Source: Dioscorea cayenensis subsp. rotundata
Taxonomy: Eukaryota; Streptophyta; Magnoliopsida; Dioscoreales; Dioscoreaceae
DNA length: 64,000 nucleotides
Direction: 5' to 3'
Assembly: GCF_009730915.1 (NCBI RefSeq)
Contig: NC_052474.1
Location: 4,127,501-4,191,500, forward strand
How positions within the stretch are numbered: position 1 is the stretch's first letter; each line of letters opens with the position of its first letter. Under the pieces are notes generated by a model. It did no database searches, was not told the origin of the DNA, and saw only the letters and a list, made by a program, of their open reading frames with translations. Positions 13,804-25,430 of the stretch are shown in pieces. The position numbers and the translations under genes are program-made.

Positions 13804-14409
13804 GTAAAACACCATCATAATAAAAAGTTTCTTTTTCTGATATGAAACCACTTTCTTCCCTTATTTGTTTTCTGTTTGAATGAAAAAATCACATAACCAC
13901 TTCTGTATGGCTTTACCACCAAATCCTAAGAATAAAACTTGAGCAAGGATCATTAGTCATGACATTTAAAACAGATGAGACCTGAGATTTTTAAAAAGCT
14001 TAATTGTACATGATATTATTAAGATTTATTATTTTCTTTTATCTTCTGATTCCCTCACAAATGGGGACTTAATTTTTGTCTGCTTGCATGAAAAGGAAAG
14101 AAAGCAGAAAATCACTCTCAATGAATCAAGAGATTCACAGCGAAACAGTTGATGTGTGGATGAGGGATTTGCCAGGTTGACCAGGAGGACACTAAACCTC
14201 AAATCTTGGACCTTGAAGTTAGACCAGATCACGTTAAAGAGTTTTAAGCCATGCCTGCACTCATGCAGATCACTATCTCTCAAAATAAAAGAGGGGGCAA
14301 GTGCCTTCATATTATTTGCCCTTTACTCCTGCAATTTTAGTCTATTGTGATAACACATAAAGACACAAACAAATGTACAAGATAAAAAGCATTCAACGCC
14401 ATATTAGCA

Positions 14410-14443
<34 letters not shown>

Positions 14444-14720
14444 TTAAATATACACAAACAATTACACCCATCAATATAACTTTGAAAAATTCAACCTTGG
14501 GCAATGAAGTTTCATATAAATTATAGGTGCCCAAAACATCTTTGATCTAGTAATTTGATGAGTATTTTCATGAAGAGCTCTGAGAATGAGGTATACCATC
14601 TATCCCGACAACACAGCAATCCGGATAAATGTTTTTCTTTTCGTTTTTAGCTAAACAAAATTAAAAAAAAAAATAAATGAAAAGAAAAAACTCATCTCAT
14701 AGCTACTTGCTGGTGCTGCG
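12786..14720. other. Intergenic region between CSN1 and the Raf-like kinase
   Basis: Mostly AT-rich. A GC-richer stretch at 13310-13740 contains ccacgtg (13401) and accggtg motifs but no convincing reading frame. An (ATT)n microsatellite lies at about 13775-13803 and an (AT)n tract at 14410-14440. The segment nearest 14720 should hold the CSN1 3' UTR. Confidence 0.35.
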
Positions 14721-17700
14721 CTATTTCCTTGATGCCTTGAGGTTCTGTTCATGTTTCAGAAGATTGGCTCTCAGCAACATTGCTTTGGCATCCCTATTGA
14801 ACTCCTCACCAGTCTGTAGAACACGTTGGAATGTTGCATTTCTTTGATCAGCATGCCTTGCATAAAGAATTTTGTTGTGTGAATCTATCCGGGCCTGTAG
14901 CAAACCACATAATGCCAATTTATTTACATGGAGAGTAACAATAATTCTCATAATAAACATATTTCTGGAAAAACATTTAGATGCTTGTTAGCATGTTGAG
15001 TGAAGAGAGAAAAGAAAAAAAAACGCACCTGAATCTGGTTTTCAGTAATCAAAGCTTCCAGTTCTTTCTCCAGACCAGTAACAGTAGTCTTAAAAGCATC
15101 AGCCATTGTAAGCAGATTGACAGAGATAAATGGATGTGTATATTGGATAATTGCTTTGTGCCGAATTTGGGTGTAGAGTATCTCCACATGATCATATAAG
15201 TGGATATCCAGCAACAGATTATGTTTGAGGCTCTCAAGATACCCAAGACATGAAGCATAGTGGCTGCAGTAGAATAAAAATGTAAGATCGCAACAAACCA
15301 GGAAAACAAAACTTCATCCAGGCATGCACTAGAAGAAAGCACATCAACTTATAATCAGTAGTCTTCTATCCTTTATATTTTAATTTTGGAATTGTCACCA
15401 AATCAATAACTAGATGAAACTGGCAAAAGGGGCAAATTACTGAAGTTGTAACTTATGGCATTGTGCATAACACAAAAGTGATTGAGATCAAAGGAAAAAG
15501 TGGCAGTAGTATGCAAGGTATGGGCCGCGGGGCCTAAAATGGCATGGTGAAGCTACAAATGTATTCAAAACCAAAAACATGGCCGCTTAATTTATACAGA
15601 AGTTCTTGCCAACAACCATAAGACCACCTCGTTGCTTCTTAATCATGCAGTAATATTTCTTTGGACAAAGATCTGACTCGGCCTCCTTGGTTGAATAAAA
15701 CCCGATTGGGCCTACCTTATAGAATTTTAACAAAGCATTTTATTCATATTAACATTCCACTAGATTACAAGGAGCTAATCAAATCAGGTCTAGCGAAAAT
15801 ATATAGGTAAATTTAAACAAAGACATGCTGCACTCCAACTCCAACACTGATCAAGCAACCCTCCATTTCTGTTAGCACTTAGGGCTTGCTTGGGAGCGGG
15901 CAGATGAAGGTTTTGTAAGGGAAGGTTATTGACCAACCTTTGCTTGGATCCAAAGATTTTATATAAGGTAAGGTAGTTGGGGGTTAAATGGAGGGTTGAA
16001 AAACCCTCCATTTAACCCCCTTTTTCAACCCTCCAAATTGAGGGGTTTTGGAGGGTTGAACTTGTTCTATGACGAAAATACCCCTCTTGAAATTAAGTAA
16101 TTACATGCATGCCCCATATAACAAATTAGATTTGATGTTTGTGAAAAATAAAATAAATAGTAATTTTTAAATAAAAACATTTAATTAATAAAAAATAATA
16201 TTGTATGTATAAAATTAGCATAAAATACAAGTTGTAGCTTCAAGGGCATTTTAGTAATTTTCATATAAAACCTTACATTCTATTACCCCCAATCCAAACA
16301 CTGCAAAGTTTGATAACCTCTATTTACTTTACCTTCAATCCAAACAAGGTATAACTTAAAACTTCTTTTTACGTTACTTTACCTTGCTTTACCTTACTCT
16401 ACCTTACTTTACAAAACCTTTCTTCACCTCATCCAAGCAAAGCATTAATATTTTCTGGCATTTAACTCAATACAGTTGTCTTTTGTGATATTTTTAAGGC
16501 ATAAAAAACTATAAACAATGTGAAGCCTAGAAAGAATGAAGCAAGAATAGACAAAAGATTGACAACTAAAAACAAGATGGATAAGAAACATCTTTCCGCT
16601 ATCTTCACACATTCTTTGCAGAGGAACAATAAACATATTAACAACCCTGGTCTACCACACAAAACCTTATCCCCATAGTTGTAGGCACTGAAGTCTCTGC
16701 ACCAGTTGGTTATCATTTAGAAATTGTCAATCTGGTAATATTCCTTATCAGATGTAGTCCAAATTAACATATTGAAATGCTTTTCCATGATCAAGGGGCC
16801 TACTATCCCATTGAAGGTAGGACTTCCCAATGAAATTTTGAGACAGAAGGTGAGTTATTGCCTTTGGAATAAGAAAATCAAATCCAGAACTTCAACAGTA
16901 AATACTAAAAGTCTAGTTAAGATAATACAAAAATTGTTATACTCTTGACCAATGCATTTCTACTTGTCATTGCATGTGATAGTGATGTCTATCTATAAGA
17001 TGAATGGAAGTTTTACCATTCTTTAATATTCAGTGACAAATCAGACATATCTCAATGTGTAGTATACCATTATAATACCAACATTGAGGGCCTAAGGCCA
17101 TCTCCAAAGCCTTCGGTGGAAACTGATCTGGCTGCTGTCATAATTGGAAAGAAAATAGGCTCATTCACCTCAGTTACGAGATCCACTAGAAAACATTTCC
17201 AATAATCAATTATGAAGCTCCAATTACCACTATTGATCCATCTTGCTAATAACAGGCACAATGATCATTCTCCACTCTGAAATTTGAATAGCACTACACA
17301 TACTAGGATGATTCACCAAATAAACAAATACAAGTCAGATGCATAGGATGAAAACACTTCAAAGCTACTTGCCTAAGAGAAACCAACTGATAATTGTTAG
17401 ATAATTATCTATGACCTTAAATTCCTTTTGCCGTAACAATTTGCTAAAAAGATGCATTTAATTGGCAGCATTTCCATGCTCAGAAGGAATCTGATTTTAA
17501 ACACGAATTAAACAAACAAAATATAAAGTTTCAAATCATACATGCATATATTCTCCATTCTTTCCAGTGGCATGAATTTTAATTGAGCAGAAATAAATGC
17601 CACTGGGTTCTATATTTGAAACATAAAGCAAATGTGATTACACTGCCATCAGGAAGTTTATAAACATTCACACCAATGCAAAAATGAAACTGTGTTCATG

Positions 17701-20700
17701 TTCTTTTACCTCGCATAGAAATCGTGAATAAGTTCCCTTATTTCAGGGACCAGTTCCAGAAAGTTTCGGAAGTTGATATTGTCAATTACTTTGTTCTGTT
17801 TAAAAAAAAAAAAAAGATTTAGATTTATAAACAGCAAGTTTAAATGAAAGAAAATATTTACAGCTATAGATGAGCAAGCAATAAAATGCCTTCAACTCTG
17901 TCCGATCAAAAGATGCCAATGCACAAAGTCCACCATATGTACCAACATCTTGTGGTGCAATTACTTCAGTGTAGTTATTTGCCAGTTCGGGTCCTGTTTC
18001 CAGAAACTGCATAAACATCATTGCATTTGAGTCAAGTACCACACATGCAGGAATTGGCCCTTTAATCTTACAATGTTTAAACATGAGGGAAACATAACAA
18101 TTAAGGACTATAAGAGGTTAGCTGGCAACAAAAGCAGCAAAAAACTCAGGTTCAACACATTCCATTTATTGTGTAGTGAACAAATTTCCTGAGACCAGTC
18201 TTACTTGAGGAATTTCCATATGAACCCAATAAATTTCTTCCATGCACTAAGCATTAATACTCTGTGCATTATAAAAGTTCTGTCCTTGATTAAGATATAA
18301 GTAATGCTCTTTCCACTAATTTCATATTTCTAAAATCACCAAACATTTGATGATCTTTGGCATTCCATTTCTGCAAGGGTAATCACTTGGATGTTCCCCT
18401 AACCCAGGTAGGGAACAGAAGCGAAGGAATAAATCCATCCTAACTCTCTAAGAGAGACGCCTTTTGAACAACAAAGTTAGGTGTCATATACCTTAAATCA
18501 TAAATTCCAACATATGGTCCGACAGCAAGAGAAAAATGTTCATAATGATGAAATCAAAACAAGAGGTTATGTTTCTTGTAGCATTCATCCTTGGGCATGT
18601 TTCAGAAGATAGGTTTTTCTTTGTAATAAAAATTGTTTTTTTTATTAGATACTTCCACAATAAAACAGAGAAAAAGAATGCTGATGAGATAATGTATCCA
18701 CCGAATCCAAATCTGCACTCTTCACTTGTTCAAGATTCGCAGAATGTATAAACAATCAAAGAATGCAAAACAAAGAACAGACTACTACAGATATATATAA
18801 AACAAATAAAATTGTATCTACCAACCTTTCGAGCAGCAAGCTTATACTTTTTAGTTTCCAAGAAAGCCAATCCCAGAGCGCATTTTAATTTGGCAACTGT
18901 CACTGGGTCCTGTGAGTCAGGTGTTTGCTCTGCTTTACTAACATAATTAGAGACATGCATGAATTGCCCCAACTCAATGCTGACCAAGATCACATTCAAA
19001 CACATCTGAGTGATGTGTTTTGAGGTTGTACAATAATCACGGGTTCTAACATAACTCTTGAACGCATCACCAAGCTGGCCATGGGAATAGTAGAAATCTC
19101 CAAAATCGTTGTAACCCATTCTGATACTTTCCTTGATCAAATTTGTCTGCACGTCAAAGCACAAGATGACAGGCAACACAAGAAATATAGAGCAAAAGGT
19201 ATATAGGAGCTCAATGCAAAGCAATAATTTAATGTAGAACAAAAGTTATGAATTTTAAAAGGCTGACACCAGTTTATTTGTTTCGTCAAAACTACTAGCT
19301 GGCTATGTGATGATGTGATTGATTCAAATCACCAGGAAGGACCATTTATTTATAATAAAATAGAATCTAGGAGGCAATTCAACAACCCACTACTTCCATT
19401 ACAACTAGTTTGCAAGTGTTTTTTGTGACGAAATTAGTAGCATGGTCTCATATAAGAATTCATCATGGTTGATTTTCCAACTAAAGAATCAAGAGTTTAT
19501 TCATGAAAATGTTACTTGCATATCCATGTTCTATCAATTTTTATATGGATAGCATGTCTAATTTTTCATTTGTATGCATTTGAAAAAAAAAAAAATCAAA
19601 ATCAATCCTATGATTTGTGCAGCTTTTGCTTGCATATTTGATTTTATCCAATAATCAATACAAGCAAATTGCTTCACAATGCAGTGAAGCTTCATTGACG
19701 ACATAATCAAAGAGTCTCCAAATTAGAAATGATAACATATGGCACAAGAAGAAAAAAAACTTATGATTCCAAACTGCATAAATATCTTGTGAGCATTGTG
19801 AAAAATAACAATTAAAGCAGCCGGCAAACAATTGAGAAAAAGCCTTCATTTTGGTGGTTTAGCAAAAAAGGACAATTAGCAGGAATGTCAGGAGGAAGCA
19901 TGGCTGCAATCAACAACAGATTGTGATCACTGATGCTACATATTCATCAAGTGTCTTAATGAGATTAGACAAAACAAGAAAAGCAAAGATTAAGACCAAA
20001 AAACTGACATAGATAGAAAAATATATCGGAATTAGAGAAAAGATAAATCAATCCAACCACTCTTACTATACACAATACATAAGAAAGGAATGGTTGGCTC
20101 AATGATTAAATTAATTCTTGCAACTTGCCCTTGGGTTAGTTTCATATGAATTGTTTCAAAATACACATCTTCGTAAATGAAGATTTCCCTGAACTAATCC
20201 AACTAACAAATGGGGCTATAAGAAATGCTCTACCACTACCCCCCATCCTGGACTTTACTGTTCATGCTATGGACAAAAGGAAAGGGATAGTTAAATGGTC
20301 ATCCACATTGACAGGAAATAAATTTAAATCTTCATTCCCAAATATCCATATAAGAGAAAACTCCCCCCAAATCTTTGCACAGAAAGAACATCAAATGTGC
20401 AAGGTTTTTTCACACTACATAAGAGGCAAAGCACCAACAAATAATAAAACATTTATGTTTAGAATTAGCATATACTTTGATCTTTGAATCATTGAAGGAA
20501 AACAAGCAGTAGCAAATCTATGAGAAAACAGCTATATAAAGAATCACAACCACAAGCTAAATAGGGTTCAAGTAATCAGGGCCAGCATTATAACTTTCAA
20601 TCAACTTATAACAGGAATTAGAAGAAAAAAAATATGATCTTGCTCAATATTACACAAAAATAAATAGAGAAGGAAATCAAGATATACCCTATATCCATTG

Positions 20701-21068
20701 AGCTCGTTCTCAAGCTTCTCCTTCTTCAGCTCCGCCCGCCGATCGACAGCATCAGCCCAAGCCTGGTCAAGCAAAAAGTCGGACCCAAGGCGGCCGGCTA
20801 TCTTCTGGGCGACCTCGCGGTGGAGGCAGGTGTTCTCACTCTTGCGGATCTCGTCGTAGGCCATGCGGAGGGCCTCCAACTGCAGGCTTTCGTTCCCACA
20901 CCGATCGGCAATGAATAGGAGACGCGTGATCTTGGTTCGCCCGGTGTAGAGACCCGCGTAAGCCTCGACGTCGAGATGCTCCCCACCTAGAGCGGCCGCT
21001 GGTTTCGGAGTCGGCTTCTCCGTGTCCTCCACGCCGTTGGAGCCCATAGGTTCGTCCTCGCCGTCCAT
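14721..21068 (-). CDS. CSN1: COP9 signalosome complex subunit 1, 6 exons, 437 aa
   Basis: CSN1 (FUS6/COP11 in Arabidopsis) is a PCI-domain scaffold subunit of the COP9 signalosome, which removes NEDD8/RUB from cullins and so controls cullin-RING ubiquitin ligases and photomorphogenesis. Exons: 21068-20688, 19146-18826, 18006-17890, 17795-17710, 15263-15029, 14894-14721, totalling 1314 nt in one frame. Diagnostic segments include [73 protein letters not shown] and [17 protein letters not shown]. The length agrees with the ~440 aa of Arabidopsis CSN1. Exon 1 is GC-rich. Intron 3 appears to use a GC donor. Intron 4 (2.4 kb) hosts a MITE. The start is the only ATG that gives the usual short acidic N-terminus. 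Identity is very certain. Confidence 0.95.
15882..16444. mobile_element. PIF/Harbinger-like MITE in CSN1 intron 4
   Basis: A 563-bp element flanked by TTA on both sides (15879-15881 and 16445-16447), the target size of PIF/Harbinger elements. Its ends are imperfect inverted repeats: the left begins gggcttgcttggg and the right ends tccaagcaaagca, with a further inner match around gaaggttttgtaa. It contains a perfect 19-bp inverted repeat (15979-15997 and 16002-16020, 4-nt loop) and a second hairpin at about 16026-16058. No coding capacity. Its own long RNA hairpin could feed small-RNA production. Confidence 0.6.
17796..17889 (-). other. Apparent GC-AG intron of CSN1
   Basis: Exon 3 ends ...GAGTTGAAG and is followed by gcatttt rather than GT. 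The acceptor is a typical aaacag before AACAAAGTAATTG. Joining there gives [12 protein letters not shown], the sequence expected in CSN1. The nearby GT inside GAGTTG gives a stop after joining. Confidence 0.75.
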
Positions 21069-21957
21069 CGCCGGTACCGGAGAGAGTGTTCGCCGCTTCG
21101 GAGCTTCAGCGCCGAAAACCCTAGAGCGGAAAAGGACGGGGCTTGCGGTGGTGCTTTGGGGGAATTAAAAATGAGAATTTTATTCACATAGGCCTTTCTT
21201 ATGGTACTGTTCTCGTTTAAGTATTTTTACGCAAAGACCCTGGTTTTTTTTAATATTTCAATGAACTCCCTAAACTTTTTGAATTTATATCCAACTCCCC
21301 TTGAGTTCGTCATATTATTAATATATGCCAAAAGACAAATCCCTCTGGATTAGAGTTTCCTTGGCAAGTGTAAATATATATTAAAATAGTTTATAATAAA
21401 TGTTAAAATATGAGCATTTTGGGAGAGTATTTTCCAAACATATGTATTTTAAACTCAGTATAAAATTGTATTTGATAAAAAGCTTATTCTACTGAGTAAT
21501 TAACATTAACTTATATATGTGAACAAATCTCCATAAATTTAATCATTATGTTATTTTGTGATGATTGATTTGAATTATTGAATTATGATTTAATTCAAAA
21601 TTCTGGGGCAAAAGGTTCAAATTTATTAATTTTGTGTATTTTTATTTTTTTTTTAATTTCAATACTCATATTACTCTTTTGCGTTTGATGCGACATCAAT
21701 AAAAATAGATAAAAAATCAAAATATATTAAAAAAAAAGTACAGATACTGAACCGAACTCCCCATAGATGTATTTTTGTTATTTTGAATTTGATAATTATG
21801 ATTCATAACAGACCAAACTCCTTATTTATTAGTTAAAATACATGGGAGGATCAAGGACTGTTAACAAGTTTCACAGATGCACTTATTCATACATATGTAT
21901 ATACATAAAGGTCGATATTATTATATATTATAATAAAGTGCCATGCATGCAGATGCT
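21069..21957. other. CSN1 promoter side and 3' flank of the P450 gene
   Basis: The first 110 bp is GC-rich and should be the CSN1 5' UTR. The remainder is AT-rich sequence without recognisable genes or structured repeats. Confidence 0.35.
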
Positions 21958-22508
21958 TCATTCCCTGTCAATGAGGTTGATGTGAAAACCATTTGGAAAT
22001 TTCAAGCCAGGAGTCCTAACAATCTCCCCTCCTTTCACTGCAATCCATCTACATCCACAAACACAATCATTTTTTTTTTTTTTGGTAAACTTCAAAATTA
22101 GTTCATATTCACTTAAATTCTTCTTGAGTTCTATAAACATTACCTGTATTTGGTGACAAGGTGATGAAGAAACACAGAGGTTTGAAGCCGGCTAAAGTCT
22201 GCGCCGACGCAGAATCTCATGCCTCCGCCGAAAGCCATGAAGTATTTCGAACCAACAGTTGCATCGGTTTTCTTCACGAGAAGATATTACGATGATTTAG
22301 TAAAAAGTATTTAATTTTCTAGAACAATTAGAAGCTTAAAATTGCAAACCTCCCATCTTAAAGGATAAAAAATGCAAGGATCTTCATAAATGTTAGGATC
22401 CAAATGAGTTGCAGAAGGGCATACCATCACTGCCCATCCTGCAGGTATTGTATATCCATCTGAAAACCATTATCCATATAATGTGAGACAATTTAATTAG
22501 AATATATA

Positions 22509-22544
<36 letters not shown>

Positions 22545-24137
22545 TGTATAAACACCAAGACTGTAAGACGAACCTTTAGTCATAATATCCTGCATTGTTT
22601 TTCTGAATATTGCTGGAGCAATGTTAGCCAATCTCATTGTTTCATTGATCACCTAAATTTCAAGCCATTGTCTATAAAAAAAATGAATATATGAAAGTAC
22701 AATAGTAATATAGTAATATGATGCAGAATTTTTAAACTTCTTACATGAGAAGTGTAAATCATGGACTTGTACTCATTCCATGTTATTCCAGAGCTCGGAT
22801 TCACTCTGTTTTTAATGATGTTCTTATGCTCTTCCTAATTAATCAAACAGAAATAAATTAAACTCTAAAGAGATGCACCAAATCAGCAGCTAATTAGCAT
22901 ATATATATATATATATATATATACCTCTAACTTTGATAGAACCTTAGGATGATCAGTGAGAAATTTGACAGCCATTGTTATAGACAAGGAGGTAGTTTCA
23001 TAGCTAGCAAAGAGTATAACAAACATAATATCAAAAGCAATATCCTCAGTTAACTGTGTCCCTTCTTTTTCTAACTCTTTGATTATGAGATTAAAGAAAT
23101 CTTCATCAGGGCCTTCCTTTAGACATCTACGTCTCTCATTTAGCAACTTTTTCATCATTGATATCACATTTTTTTCGCCCCTGAATGCATGAAACTTTTG
23201 CATCAGATAAACAGATCAAAGTTCATTGAAATTATATTCGAACAAACAAACAAAATTAAATAGACACATAAATCACCTGGATGCATTTGTAATATGATGT
23301 CCCAGGAAAGTTGATAGGGAAGGAAAGTAGACCTTCAATGAAAGCATTGAAGTTGTCTCTGAGGTTGTCCAAACTCTTACGAGAGTCATGACTAATCAAC
23401 TTCTTTGCCGTTAAATCAAATATCATCTACAAACAAAAGAATCTAATAAATTAGAAGAAAAATGCAGAAAATAAACTACATATATATTGAAATGCCGACT
23501 TCTTCTCGACTGATTACCGCTGAACTTTCTTCTCTCATTTTAATGGAAGGCTGGCAGGACCATTCATGTAGTCTCTTAATTGCAAACTGCTTAATATCTG
23601 GAAGGAGTTTTTCTTTAAGGCTATCAACACCAAAGAGACTCAAAATCAAGTTCTTTAGATACTTATACATGAATCCATGCAATGTTGACATATTATTCAC
23701 ACCAAAAATCCTAGTGAAGGTCTCTGGATACCAACTCTGAAACAATCTTCCTTCTTGTTGAAATATGAAGTTATTGAAATCAGTATCAGTAGATACAACC
23801 ATATACTCCCCAAGAATACTGGTCTTAAAGATTGGTCCATATCTGCAAATCATATTTCCACAACCACAAGCACAATTCAATATCAATTCAATTCAGACAA
23901 AATATAAGTTTAGTGAGAGTTATAAATTAACCTTTTGATTCTGGACTTCATAAAGGGTGCAATGTCAAGGGAGGTATTAGGAGAGAAGAAGGAGAATGTC
24001 TCACCAAAGAGAGGGAGACCTAAAGAGCCAGGTGGGAGCCTTCCACTGGACTTGTGGTGTTTCCATTTATAGATCCAGTGTGTGAACGATAACGAAAGGA
24101 AGAAGGTCACTGACCATAAAACAAAGCAGTTAAGCAT
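21958..24137 (-). CDS. CYP87A: Cytochrome P450 of the CYP87A type, 9 exons, with an apparent 1-nt frameshift
   Basis: Microsomal haem-thiolate monooxygenase. CYP87A belongs to the CYP85 clan, whose members mostly modify steroids or triterpenoids; some CYP87A enzymes cleave sterol side chains in cardenolide plants. Exons: 24137-23932, 23842-23518, 23426-23277, 23180-22925, 22834-22745, 22652-22574, 22459-22350, 22271-22144, 22048-21958. Landmarks: an N-terminal membrane anchor (residues ~1-22), RLPPGSLGLPLFGE, YGPIFKTSILGE, the I-helix FASYETTS, the K-helix ETMR, the haem loop FGGGMRFCVG and the family-typical ending TPGLKFPNGFHINL. The expected joint is CIQ-GRKNV, but exon 4 has seven A where six would keep frame (23165-23171). 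An alternative acceptor 14 bp upstream (exon from 23194) restores frame and inserts FHAFRGE in place of GR, giving 482 aa. With a six-A reading the protein is 477 aa. The family call is strong; whether the enzyme is intact is open. Confidence 0.88.
22502..22548. repeat. (AT)n-(ATGT)n compound microsatellite in a P450 intron
   Basis: An AT dinucleotide run passes into about seven ATGT/TATG units inside the intron between exons 6 and 7 of the P450 gene. Confidence 0.9.
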
Positions 24138-24603
24138 GGCTTAATGTGATAGAAAACAGATGTTTTTGAAGCTCAGTTTGCTTGTTATTTATAGTTAAAA
24201 CTTTGGCTATGTTTACAAATAAATATGATTAGTGGATTTTGTCCGGTGATTAATGATTGATTGTAATTGTCCTGCCACATGCAGCTCCACTCTCCGAACA
24301 GAAATTTTAAGTAGTTTTTGTCCAGTGATTTTGTTGGTTGATTGATGCGGGTGTCCAATATTTTTCGATTTTGAGAAAACAACCATACAATTGAATGTGA
24401 ACCTGAAACCACCAACTTTGGAGCAATGTTGATAGATAGTGACAGGCTGACTGGCCGATTGGAAATGCCAAGTTGGTTGATAGTGATGCAGGTGTCCAAC
24501 ATTTGTTTTTGGCAATAGAGCTAGTGCTGTTGGGATATAAATCTTTTGGTTGTATAATTGAATTTGAACCTAGAGCAAACTAAGGAGAAATGTAAATAGA
24601 TAT
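24138..24603. other. Promoter-side flank of the P450 gene
   Basis: Presumed 5' UTR and promoter. A partial direct repeat (ggttgattgatgcgggtgtccaa at about 24334 and ggttgatagtgatgcaggtgtccaa at about 24474) is visible. No gene. Confidence 0.35.
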
Positions 24604-25204
24604 TAGACATGTCTAAGGGCCGGGCTACCCGTCCAAGTCCGAAGACCCACCCGAAAAATACGATGTCCAGGTCTTTGACAAAAAAAAAAAAAAGGTCATT
24701 TTAAAAGCAGGCCGGGTTTGGTTTTTATTATTAAAAGCCCGGCCCGGCCAGAATTATAAAATATATTCATTAATTAATTTTGTATGTATATACTTATATA
24801 TATATATATAATGGTTTGAATTGCCTTTAATTATTTATTTATTAGTTTTCTATATACTTATATAATATATATTTATTGTTGATTACCATTGATTATAAAT
24901 TTATAATGGTTTGAATTTCAGTTGTTGTAATTTAATAAATATTTACATTTGATATTTTAATTTTTTAAGTGTTTTGTAGAATAATATTTGATCAAATTCA
25001 CATATTAATATTATTGTTAATTTTTTTATAACTTATATATTATTTGATGAAAAACCTATTTGGGCGGGCCTTGAATAGAGGTTATTAAATTTGGGCGGGT
25101 TCTGCCAAGAGTTAAAACCCAAATTTTCGGGCTAGGCCGAGCTTGAACAAGCTTAAAATTTAATAATTATGGATGAGACCCGGCCCGGCCCATGGACAGG
25201 TCTA
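24604..25204. mobile_element. hAT-like MITE with TAGACMTGTC termini
   Basis: A ~600-bp element. The left end reads tagacatgtctaagggccgggc; the right end, reverse-complemented, reads tagacctgtccatgggccgggc. These long inverted termini are typical of short hAT derivatives in plants. Flanks atagatat and agtagata are near-identical and compatible with a decayed 8-bp duplication. The interior is AT-rich with no coding frame. Confidence 0.55.
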
Positions 25205-25430
25205 AGTAGATATGTAGCAATTTGAAAAGCCAAGTTGGATAATTGATGTATGTCTCTAAATTTTTTTTTAATTTTGAAAATGTGCAACTAAATTTGAACA
25301 TGTGACCTCTACTGGTCTAATAAAAAAAATCAAGAATCTACCATAAGACTGACTAGGTCATTATTTTTAGAATTAATCTTAGTAAATCTCAAAAAACTTG
25401 TGATGCGACCAGTTAGATTAGAAACCATAT

